Shown here: positions 1 through 6,610 of the stretch, in pieces
Position numbering within the stretch: the first letter of the stretch is position 1
Layout of the letters: the number at the start of each line of letters is the position of its first letter
The notes under the pieces: model-generated
What the model saw: the letters and a program-made list of their open reading frames with translations, nothing else
The model's database searches: none
What the model was told of the DNA's origin: nothing
Program-made: the position numbers and the translations under genes
Assembly (NCBI GenBank): GCA_905480405.1
Contig: CAJQQH010000126.1
Coordinates: forward strand, 1 to 48,350
Direction: 5' to 3'
Source of the DNA: an uncultured Polaribacter sp.
Lineage (GTDB): Bacteria; Bacteroidota; Bacteroidia; Flavobacteriales; Flavobacteriaceae
Length of the DNA stretch: 48,350 nt

Positions 1-76
1 TTAGTAGTTAGTAGTTAGTAGTTAGTAGTTAGTAGTTAGTAGTTAGTAGTTAGTAGTTAGTAGTTAGTAGTTAGTA
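1..76. repeat. 7-bp tandem repeat (TTAGTAG), about 10.9 copies
   Basis: The window opens inside a perfect tandem array of TTAGTAG: ten full units (1-70) and a six-base partial unit. The left edge is cut by the window, so the total length is unknown. Every unit carries TAG on the plus strand, and the reverse strand carries TAA. Because 7 is not a multiple of 3, stops occur in all six frames, so the array cannot be coding. It lies just beyond the rpsU terminator. Confidence 0.95.
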
Positions 77-100
77 AAATTACAAAAAATTACACATAAA

Positions 101-140
101 AAAACCCGTATTGAAAATTCAATACGGGTTTTATTTCTAA
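101..140 (-). terminator. Intrinsic terminator of rpsU
   Basis: A perfect 15-bp stem (101-115 pairs with 118-132) has a CCCG/CGGG core and A/T-rich flanks, so on the minus strand the hairpin runs into a U-rich tail. It begins 20 bases past the rpsU stop. The A and T flanks make it potentially active in both directions. Confidence 0.85.
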
Positions 141-153
141 AAATAAGTTATTT

Positions 154-351
154 CTAACCTACTTCTTCTTGAGTTCTTAAACGTTGAACGTAAGAAGCTT
201 TAATTCTTTGAGCTCTATTAGCTACTGAAGGTTTAGTAAAGTTCTTTCTAGCACGTAAGTTTTTCATCGTTTTAGTACGATCGAATTTTCTTTTATAACG
301 CTTTAAAGCTCTATCGATATTCTCTCCTTCTTTTACAGGTATAATTAACAT
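154..351 (-). CDS. rpsU: 30S ribosomal protein bS21
   Basis: The 65-residue basic protein begins MLIIPVKEGENIDRALKRYK and matches the bS21 family over its whole length; 65 residues is usual for Bacteroidota. bS21 sits on the 30S platform near the 3' end of 16S rRNA. Tyr54 (in ASYVQRL) is present; this residue is known in Bacteroidota bS21 to contact and help occlude the anti-Shine-Dalgarno. The gene stands alone between its own promoter (426-455) and terminator (101-132). It has a near-consensus Shine-Dalgarno 8 nt before the ATG, which is exceptional in this phylum and suggests translational autoregulation by free bS21 (inference). Confidence 0.97.
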   Translation of the reverse strand: MLIIPVKEGENIDRALKRYKRKFDRTKTMKNLRARKNFTKPSVANRAQRIKASYVQRLRTQEEVG

Positions 352-358
352 AAGTTGG

Positions 359-368
359 CACCTCCCTT
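359..368 (-). promoter_or_regulatory. Strong Shine-Dalgarno of rpsU
   Basis: On the minus strand the leader reads AAGGGAGGTG, then 7-8 nt, then ATG at 351. GGAGGTG is a seven-base match to the universal anti-SD. The other starts I inspected in this window have A-rich leaders without such a match. It fits the described idea that flavobacterial rpsU is one of the few SD-dependent mRNAs and is derepressed when bS21 is scarce. Confidence 0.85.
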
Positions 369-425
369 CATAGTCTCTTGTATATTTTGAATAGTAATTA
401 AACTATTGATTTATTTTTTGGACTG

Positions 426-455
426 CAAATGTACTTACAAATTATGAATTGACAA
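426..455 (-). promoter_or_regulatory. Promoter of rpsU (sigma-ABfr type)
   Basis: On the minus strand TTG (453-455) is followed by 19 bases and then TACATTTG (426-433), an exact match to the Bacteroidota TTG-N17-23-TAnnTTTG promoter. Transcription should begin near position 419, giving a leader of about 65-70 nt. This is the best two-part promoter I found in the window. Confidence 0.75.
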
Positions 456-594
456 TTCTTAAAATTAATTTATTTTACAAATAACAAAAATTAGCTTTAA
501 TTAAAATTTTAAAAAAATATCTATAATTTTTCGAGCTTCACTGATGAAATCTTCATATTAATTCTGTTTTTTTCTATTTGAGAACTATTTACGA

Positions 595-1761
595 TTATGT
601 TGCTGGTTTATACTCTTTATTATCAATTACAATTTTTGCTATAATTTCTTTTAAAATTTCAGATGTTCCTCCACCAATAGGACCTAACCTACTATCTCTT
701 AATAAACGAGCCATCGGATAATCTTCCATATAACCATACCCTCCTAACAATTGAAGAGCATCATAAATAACTTCATCAGCCATTTTTGTTGATAATAATT
801 TAGACATACTTGCTTCCTTCACAACATATTGTCCATCATTTAACCGTTTTGTAATAGAGTAATTATACTCTCTACACATATCTACTCTACTTGCCATTTC
901 AGCAATTTTGTGTCTTAACACTTGAAATTTGTCTAAAGATTTTCCGAATGCAATTCTTTCATGCATATAATTAATTGCATAATCTACTGCAAATTCTGCT
1001 CTTGCATGTGCATTAACTCCCATTACCAAACGCTCTAAGGCAAAGTGTTGCATTATATATGGAAATCCCTTACCTTCTTCTCCCATTAAATTTTCTAAAG
1101 GAATTTCTACATTATCAAAAGCTATTTCACCAGTATCTGAAGCACGCCAACCTAGTTTATCTAATTTAGTAGAAGAAATTCCTTTTGTATCTCTATCTAC
1201 AATAAAAATACTAATTCCTTTATATTTATCTAAGGGATCTGTTTTTGCTGCAATTATTAAATAATCTGAATACACACCATTTGTAATAAATGTTTTCGAC
1301 CCGTTTAATATATATTTATCCCCTTGCTTAATGGCAGTAGACCTCATTCCTGCAACATCACTACCTCCAAAAGGTTCAGTAATACACAAACAACCTATCA
1401 TTTCACCTTCTACACTTGGCACTAAATACTTTTGCTTTGTAGCCTCGTTAGCCTCTTTGTTTAAGTGAGTCATTGCTAAATATTCGTGCGCCCACATTGC
1501 AGCTGCAAATCCACCTGAATTAATTTTTTGCAATTCTTCTAAAAAAATAACCGTATAGAAAAGATCTAAATCCAAACCACCATATTCTTCTGGAGTTGAT
1601 AAACCGAAATACCCCATTTCTCCAAACTTCTTCCAAATAAAACGATCTATTGTTCCAGTTTTTTCCCATTTATCTATATGAGGAACAACTTCTTTCTGTA
1701 AAAAATCTTTAAAACTTGCACGAAAAGCTTCATGCTCTTCAGTAAAGTACATATTACTCAT
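595..1761 (-). CDS. Acyl-CoA dehydrogenase family protein
   Basis: The 388-residue FAD enzyme oxidises acyl-CoA to trans-2-enoyl-CoA, passing electrons to ETF. It has the usual order of N-terminal helical domain, central beta domain (CLCITEPFGGSDVAGMRSTA, about 124-143) and C-terminal helical bundle ending GGGTSEILKEIIA. The MCAD-type base in the EGT motif is absent (GGG here). Glu243, in FALERLVMG, lies in helix G where long-chain and isovaleryl-CoA dehydrogenases place their base, so a long- or branched-chain substrate is more likely than a medium-chain one (inference). It starts 27 nt after the stop of the helix-hairpin-helix gene, so it is probably co-transcribed, with metabolic and membrane genes mixed in one run. 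The exact substrate is not determined. Confidence 0.93.
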   Translation of the reverse strand: MSNMYFTEEHEAFRASFKDFLQKEVVPHIDKWEKTGTIDRFIWKKFGEMGYFGLSTPEEYGGLDLDLFYTVIFLEELQKINSGGFAAAMWAHEYLAMTHLNKEANEATKQKYLVPSVEGEMIGCLCITEPFGGSDVAGMRSTAIKQGDKYILNGSKTFITNGVYSDYLIIAAKTDPLDKYKGISIFIVDRDTKGISSTKLDKLGWRASDTGEIAFDNVEIPLENLMGEEGKGFPYIMQHFALERLVMGVNAHARAEFAVDYAINYMHERIAFGKSLDKFQVLRHKIAEMASRVDMCREYNYSITKRLNDGQYVVKEASMSKLLSTKMADEVIYDALQLLGGYGYMEDYPMARLLRDSRLGPIGGGTSEILKEIIAKIVIDNKEYKPAT

Positions 1762-1788
1762 AAGCCAATAAATGTGTTTGTTATTTTA

Positions 1789-2670
1789 TTATTTAGCTAA
1801 CAAATATAATACTATTCTATTATATTTATCTAATGGAAAATTCTTGATTTTTTTTAACTCTGATATATCTTGAAGCTCTGCAACTTCATCCCTATAATTA
1901 AATATCTTAATACACAAATCATAATCGATATATGGGTTTTTTAACAATTCTTTAAAAGATACTGTATTTATATTTAATTTTTTAATTTCTGGTTTTTGAG
2001 TAATCTTAAATCGTGTAAAAACTCGATCTACTACTTCTTGTTCTAGACCCCAAACTTCAGCTAACTGGCTATTTAAAGAAAAACCTTGTAATTTATTTCT
2101 GTATTTTATAATTCTCTCAGAAAAAGCTATTCCAATTCCACTAATAACTCTAAAATCTTCTGCTGTCGCCTTATTTATATCAGAAGTTGATATAATTTTA
2201 CTTACATATTTAGCTTTGCTCTTTTTCGTATTAAATTTTTTTTTATCCTTTTTTAATATCCAATCTGGAAATTTAAAATAAGGTGAAATCTCTGTTAACA
2301 AAGAGTCTGAAACTTTAGTTATTTGTTGAAATTCCTTCTTGGAATTTACAAATTTATTTAGTTTTCGATAATCTAGTAATCTATCTATTTCCTCTAAAGA
2401 CAAACCTAATTGCTCACCTTTATAATCTGTAATATAATTAGGATTGAAAGGGTGAATTTTAGGATTTCTGTCTCTAATTTCTAACTTTTTTAAGCTATCT
2501 ACTTGTTTTTGAAAAGCGAAGAGCTCTTTAGTACCTATATCTACAGCTTCAATAGAAGAAAAGAAATCAACATAAATGAATCCTTGTAATATTAGTATTA
2601 AAAGTACCAAAAGAAAAACCCCATTTCTTTGGCTTTTGTTATACCAGAAATGGGGTTTAAATATTTTCAT
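1789..2670 (-). CDS. Membrane-anchored helix-hairpin-helix protein (ComEA-like repeats)
   Basis: This 293-residue protein has one N-terminal membrane segment (about 16-38), a charged linker and then helix-hairpin-helix repeats. A degenerate repeat spans about 79-133. A canonical ComEA-like one (DINKATAEDFRVISGIGIAFSERIIKYR) spans about 164-191. A third starts KLNINTVSFKELLKNP near 231. Such repeats bind DNA non-specifically through the backbone, and in ComEA they help DNA uptake. In Flavobacteriia this long single-pass form is common, and its role is not established. The start is supported by the family-typical HFWYNKSQRNGVFLL motif right after it. That same stretch forms a strong intrinsic terminator on the coding strand (2609-2658). 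The gene starts 9 nt after the upstream symporter stop. Confidence 0.85.
   Translation of the reverse strand: MKIFKPHFWYNKSQRNGVFLLVLLILILQGFIYVDFFSSIEAVDIGTKELFAFQKQVDSLKKLEIRDRNPKIHPFNPNYITDYKGEQLGLSLEEIDRLLDYRKLNKFVNSKKEFQQITKVSDSLLTEISPYFKFPDWILKKDKKKFNTKKSKAKYVSKIISTSDINKATAEDFRVISGIGIAFSERIIKYRNKLQGFSLNSQLAEVWGLEQEVVDRVFTRFKITQKPEIKKLNINTVSFKELLKNPYIDYDLCIKIFNYRDEVAELQDISELKKIKNFPLDKYNRIVLYLLAK
2609..2658 (-). terminator. Intrinsic terminator inside the start of the helix-hairpin-helix gene
   Basis: On the minus strand a 13-bp perfect stem (2646-2658 pairs with 2616-2628, core CCCC/GGGG) has a 17-base loop and is followed by the U-rich tract TTTTTCTTTT (2609-2618). It lies about 22 nt past the symporter stop, as expected for that gene's terminator, but it falls within codons 5-21 of the next gene. 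It can work as a terminator for the symporter and as an attenuator for the downstream genes. Confidence 0.75.
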
Positions 2671-2679
2671 AAAAAAATT

Positions 2680-4278
2680 TTATGCTTTACTTTCTTTCAT
2701 TGCATTCCTAAACTTAACTAATTCTTCTTTAACTTTTGGAGCAAGAATAATTAAACCAATCATATTTGGAACCATCATTGCAAAAACCATAGCATCAGAG
2801 AAACCAATTACAGAACCCAAACTAGCTGCTGCACCAATTACTACAAACACACAAAAGATTACTTTATAAGTATATTCCATTTTTTTAGATCTACCGAATA
2901 AATAAACCCAACCTTGAAAACCATAATAAGACCAAGAAATCATTGAGCTAAATGCAAATAAAACTACAGCTACCGTTAACACATATGGGAACCAAGAAAT
3001 TGCAGATTCAAAAGCCCCTGAAGTAAGTAAAATTGCTTGTGCATCATTTAATGATGCATTTTCAGCAGCAACATTACCAGTAATAATCAATACTAAAGCC
3101 GTCATTGTACAAACTACAACTGTATCTATAAAAGGTTCTAATAAAGCAACCATACCTTCACTTGCTGCATACTTAGTTTTTACAGCAGAATGCGCTATCG
3201 ACGCAGAACCAATACCTGCTTCATTAGAAAAAGCAGCTCTTCTAAAACCTTGCACTAAAACTCCAACTGCACCACCAGCAATTCCTTCTGGGCTAAATGC
3301 TCCGTTAAAAATTTGAGAAAAAGCATCACCAATCATATCGTAATTTGCAAAAATTACAAATAAAGAAGCTGCAACATAAATAGCTACCATAAAAGGAACA
3401 ATTTTATCTGTTACTTTTGCTATTTTTTTAATTCCTCCAATAATAACGATTCCTACAAGGATTGCCATTACTAAACCAAATAACCATCCTTTGCCATGTA
3501 AAACAGAAACTCCACCTACTGGTGTTGTTATATTTTCTACTAATTGAAATGCTTGATTTACTTGAAACATGTTTCCACCACCAAACGAACCTCCGATAAC
3601 AAAAACAGCAAACAAACCAGCTAATATTTTTCCTAATGTTTTATTTTTTAATCCTTTTGTTAAATAATACATTGGACCACCGTATACAGTACCATCCTCT
3701 TCAATATCTCTATATTTTACACCTAGTGTACATTCTACAAATTTAGATGCCATACCTAAAAAACCAGCAACAATCATCCAAAAAGTAGCACCTGCACCAC
3801 CAATAGAAACAGCAATTGCAACTCCTGCAATGTTACCTAAACCTACAGTTGCAGACAATGCTGCAGTTAATGCTTGAAAATGAGAAACCTCTCCATCATG
3901 TCCTTCTACTCTAATAGTATCAGGATTATCTCCTTCATCTGTAGTAGATACATCACCATCAACTTCTATAGCTTTATTATCTCCATGGCCTTCTAAACTA
4001 TCATATTTACCTCTAACTATATTTATAGATGTAATAAAACCTCTAAAGTTTATAAAATTGAAGTAAAACGTAAAATAAGTTGCTCCTAAAATTAACGGAA
4101 ATAGCACCCAATAAATACTAATAGTATCAGTAAAAGGTATTTGGTAAAAAATAAGGTTTACAAACCAGCCTGTAAGATTCCCAAATACTTCATCAATTTG
4201 TTGGTCTAATCCTTTTTCTTGTGCAAATGATAGCATTGGAATTGCTAATAAAAGCAACGAAAGAAGTTTTTTCTTCAT
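2680..4278 (-). CDS. Alanine/glycine:cation symporter family protein (AGCS)
   Basis: This 532-residue inner-membrane carrier imports small neutral amino acids, typically alanine or glycine, with Na+. The family signature region [22 protein letters not shown] (about 145-168) and the downstream [12 protein letters not shown] are clear, and about ten hydrophobic segments follow. Before them is a signal-peptide-like N terminus ([20 protein letters not shown]) and an acidic loop rich in Asp/Glu/Gly (about 95-128); bacterial AGCS carriers such as DagA lack the former. It heads a probable transcript with the helix-hairpin-helix and acyl-CoA dehydrogenase genes, although a strong terminator overlaps the first of these. 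Substrate is inferred from the family only. Confidence 0.93.
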   Translation of the reverse strand: MKKKLLSLLLLAIPMLSFAQEKGLDQQIDEVFGNLTGWFVNLIFYQIPFTDTISIYWVLFPLILGATYFTFYFNFINFRGFITSINIVRGKYDSLEGHGDNKAIEVDGDVSTTDEGDNPDTIRVEGHDGEVSHFQALTAALSATVGLGNIAGVAIAVSIGGAGATFWMIVAGFLGMASKFVECTLGVKYRDIEEDGTVYGGPMYYLTKGLKNKTLGKILAGLFAVFVIGGSFGGGNMFQVNQAFQLVENITTPVGGVSVLHGKGWLFGLVMAILVGIVIIGGIKKIAKVTDKIVPFMVAIYVAASLFVIFANYDMIGDAFSQIFNGAFSPEGIAGGAVGVLVQGFRRAAFSNEAGIGSASIAHSAVKTKYAASEGMVALLEPFIDTVVVCTMTALVLIITGNVAAENASLNDAQAILLTSGAFESAISWFPYVLTVAVVLFAFSSMISWSYYGFQGWVYLFGRSKKMEYTYKVIFCVFVVIGAAASLGSVIGFSDAMVFAMMVPNMIGLIILAPKVKEELVKFRNAMKESKA

Positions 4279-4322
4279 AATATCTTATTGTTATTTTTTC
4301 AATTAGTAAAGCGCAATATCAT

Positions 4323-4346
4323 AAAAAAATGAAGTTTTGACAACTT
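4323..4346 (-). terminator. Weak hairpin and U-tract after the RmlD-like gene
   Basis: On the minus strand AAGTT (4342-4346) pairs with AACTT (4332-4336) around a 5-base loop and is followed by CATTTTTTT. The stem is only 5 bp, so this is a weak candidate for the end of the PspC / channel / RmlD-like operon. Confidence 0.35.
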
Positions 4347-4366
4347 TTGAGCGTTAAAAGTGATTT

Positions 4367-5266
4367 TTAGATTAATGTTTCTTTAAATTTCTGTAAATCT
4401 TCTTTAAAAGATTTTGGATAAAAATTAAGTTCTTTATTTGTTTTAGATAAATCGAAACCTGTTTTAACAGGTCTTGGTGCAGTTTGATTTAATGTAGCAG
4501 TGGAAATTGGTTTAATTAAACTTTTATCTAAATTAAAGGCTTCGGCAATTTGTTGAGAAATTTCAAAAACACTTAGTAATGTATTTGATGCTATATGATA
4601 AATCCCTTTTGCTTTTTTATCCATAGAGATTTTACAAGCAAGCGCTAAATCTTCTACATATGTTGGTGTTCTGTATTGATCATCGACAATTGTAATTTCT
4701 TTTTTATCTTCTAACATTTGCTTTACCCAAAGAACAATATTACTTCTACTCATATCGAAAACTTTACCATAAACTAAAATAGTTCTTAAAATTGTAAAGT
4801 CATTTTTTGACTTAATTAAAAGTTCTTCCGATTTCAACTTAGACAAACCGTAATAACTTAATGGATTGGCAACATCCGTTTCTTTATAATTTCCTTTTAC
4901 TCCATCAAAAATAAAATCTGTTGAAAGATGAATTAAATGAGCATTTATTTCTTTAGAAACTTCAGCTAACCATTTTACAACAGTAACATTTAATAAATCG
5001 CAATTTTCTTTATTATTTTCACAATCATCAACCTGAGTCATTGCTGCTGTATTAATAATAAAGTTTGCTTTAATTTCTTGAAGTTTACTTTTAAGTTTTT
5101 TTTCTTCTGTAATATCAATTTTTACATATGTAAAATCTTCTCTTCCACTTCTATTCTCCCCTCTAGAAAAACCAAAAACCTTATATTTCTCTTTTTCTTG
5201 AAGCAATAAATTTAATAAAGATTGCCCTAACAACCCATTACTTCCTGTAATAACTACTTTTATCAT
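4367..5266 (-). CDS. SDR family NAD(P)-dependent sugar oxidoreductase (RmlD-like)
   Basis: I place the start at the ATG at 5266, giving 299 residues beginning MIKVVITGSNGLLGQ, the normal N-terminal strand and glycine-rich turn of the RmlD/extended SDR fold. An upstream in-frame ATG at 5317 would add 17 unconserved residues inside the channel gene. The active-site pair Tyr139-x3-Lys143 (YGLSK) and HLSTDFIFDG are RmlD-like. RmlD reduces dTDP-4-keto-rhamnose in surface-sugar synthesis, but no rmlA/B/C lies nearby, so that specific reaction is unproven. The start is one base after the stop of the potassium channel gene, indicating a tight operon. Confidence 0.88.
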   Translation of the reverse strand: MIKVVITGSNGLLGQSLLNLLLQEKEKYKVFGFSRGENRSGREDFTYVKIDITEEKKLKSKLQEIKANFIINTAAMTQVDDCENNKENCDLLNVTVVKWLAEVSKEINAHLIHLSTDFIFDGVKGNYKETDVANPLSYYGLSKLKSEELLIKSKNDFTILRTILVYGKVFDMSRSNIVLWVKQMLEDKKEITIVDDQYRTPTYVEDLALACKISMDKKAKGIYHIASNTLLSVFEISQQIAEAFNLDKSLIKPISTATLNQTAPRPVKTGFDLSKTNKELNFYPKSFKEDLQKFKETLI

Positions 5267-5267
5267 T

Positions 5268-6266
5268 TTAAAATAATTGCCTAAGTTTTGTAATTTGTTC
5301 TGGCCTACCGAGTACAATTAAATGAGAATCCTTAATAAGAATTGAATCTGCCTCTGGATTTATAATATATTCTTTATCAGGATTTTTAAAGCCGATTACT
5401 GTACAACCTGTTTGCTTCCTTAAATCTAAATCTAAAATAGTTTTATTTAAATATTTTTTTGGTAACTCATTTACGTCTATCTCTTCTAGATTTGCAGTTG
5501 TTTCACCCTCTATAGTAAGTCTATCTACAAACTCTATAACATCTGGTGTTGTAACTAAGGACGCCATATGATTACCACCTAATTTATCTGGCATAATTAC
5601 ATTATCTGCACCAGCAATTTTTAACTTACTATAAGAACTCTCTTTAGACGCTCTACTAATAATAGTACAATCTTCATTTAGTTGTCTAGCACTTAATACA
5701 ACAAATAAGTTGTCTGCATCAGAAGGTAATGCAGTAATAAGGTTAGATGCTTTTTTTATACCGGCACTTATTAATACCTCATCTGTAGTACCGTCTCCTT
5801 GCACATTTAAAATATCATCTGCATCCAAAAAATTAATTACTTCTTTATCATTTTCAATTACAACAAAATTCTTATTATAATTTCTAAGCTTTAAAATTGC
5901 CTGCTTCCCATTTCTACCATATCCACAAACAATAGTATGCCCTTCTAATTTACCTATTTGTTTCTCCACTTTTTTATGTTTAAAATGATCAAATAATTTT
6001 CCACTAACTAAATATTCTGAAAACGCAGAAACTGCATAACCAAAAACTGTAATACTTGTTAAAATTAAAAAAATTGTAAATACTTTTTCTTCTGGAGAAA
6101 AAGGTCTAATTTCTCCAAAACCAACAGTAGTTACCGTAATAACGGTCATATACAAAGCATCTACAAAAGAATAATGAGATAAACCCATATACCCAATTGT
6201 TCCAATTGACATTATAGATGCAACTAAAACTAAAATTTTATTTATTTTAGAGTCTAAAATCTTCAT
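5268..6266 (-). CDS. Two-TM potassium channel with RCK (TrkA-N/TrkA-C) domain
   Basis: The 332-residue protein has TM1 (about 9-28), a pore helix, the selectivity filter TVGFGE at 47-52, TM2 (about 61-87) and a cytoplasmic RCK domain starting HTIVCGYGRNG near 110, which has the GxGxxG nucleotide-binding turn. A TrkA-C-like end runs from about 240. The layout matches MthK-type ligand-gated K+ channels, with four copies forming the pore and RCK rings gating it by nucleotide or Ca2+. The filter has Phe and Glu where MthK has Tyr and Asp (TVGYGD), a tolerated variation. It is 3 nt downstream of the PspC-like gene and 1 nt upstream of the RmlD-like gene. Confidence 0.93.
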   Translation of the reverse strand: MKILDSKINKILVLVASIMSIGTIGYMGLSHYSFVDALYMTVITVTTVGFGEIRPFSPEEKVFTIFLILTSITVFGYAVSAFSEYLVSGKLFDHFKHKKVEKQIGKLEGHTIVCGYGRNGKQAILKLRNYNKNFVVIENDKEVINFLDADDILNVQGDGTTDEVLISAGIKKASNLITALPSDADNLFVVLSARQLNEDCTIISRASKESSYSKLKIAGADNVIMPDKLGGNHMASLVTTPDVIEFVDRLTIEGETTANLEEIDVNELPKKYLNKTILDLDLRKQTGCTVIGFKNPDKEYIINPEADSILIKDSHLIVLGRPEQITKLRQLF

Positions 6267-6269
6267 AAA

Positions 6270-6497
6270 TTACAAATCAAAAACAGAACTTCTTTTTGTG
6301 TAAATCATATCTTTTAAACGTAGTAAAAAAGCTAACGTTAAATACAATGCAAAAGATAACCCAACTGTTACAAAAGAGATATAAATAAAGAAAATACGTA
6401 CATTTTTTGCACGCATACCAAGTTTATCTGCAAACCTAGAAAAAACACCAAAACCATGCCTTTCAAAAAAATGACGGGAAGAATGCATAAAACTCAT
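6270..6497 (-). CDS. PspC domain small membrane protein
   Basis: The 75-residue protein is almost only a PspC domain: FGVFSRFADKLGMRAKNVR (about 16-34) followed by one long hydrophobic segment (about 35-60) and a short basic tail. PspC proteins sense or support inner-membrane stress responses; here there is no PspA or PspB nearby. It is first in an operon with the K+ channel and the RmlD-like gene. An alternative ATG lies three codons in (6488). Its promoter should lie in 6498-6583, which also holds the uvrA promoter and a 14-bp palindrome. Confidence 0.75.
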   Translation of the reverse strand: MSFMHSSRHFFERHGFGVFSRFADKLGMRAKNVRIFFIYISFVTVGLSFALYLTLAFLLRLKDMIYTKRSSVFDL

Positions 6498-6554
6498 TTA
6501 TAAAATCTTTTAAATGCAAGATAGTATAATCTATGTATTTGTTAAATACTTTTC

Positions 6555-6568
6555 AATCAAATTTGATT
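6555..6568. promoter_or_regulatory. 14-bp perfect palindrome in the pspC/uvrA divergent promoter region
   Basis: AATCAAATTTGATT is a perfect inverted repeat. It is 10 bases upstream of the uvrA -7 element, so it covers the position where the -33 contact should be, and it is about 58 bases upstream of the pspC start. Position and symmetry suggest a repressor operator, but A/T-rich sequence makes chance palindromes common. Confidence 0.4.
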
Positions 6569-6578
6569 TAATATTGAT

Positions 6579-6586
6579 TAACTTTG
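6579..6586 (+). promoter_or_regulatory. uvrA promoter -7 element
   Basis: TAACTTTG matches TAnnTTTG exactly, and transcription should start near 6592. No TTG is at the right distance upstream. The element overlaps the longest in-frame TTG start of uvrA (6584), which therefore cannot be on the transcript. Confidence 0.6.
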
Positions 6587-6610
6587 CTTTTTTGCAAAAA
6601 TCACCTTTAT

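Noticed and set aside
1..76. CRISPR-like array
   Set aside because: The units are 7 bp and contiguous with no spacers, so it is a simple tandem repeat.
2576..2869. Plus-strand open frame across the symporter and helix-hairpin-helix genes
   Set aside because: It overlaps two clear minus-strand genes and the terminator hairpin, and its translation shows no family feature.
5267..5317. 17-codon extension of the RmlD-like protein
   Set aside because: It lies within the channel gene; the family N terminus MIKVVITGSNGLLG starts at 5266.
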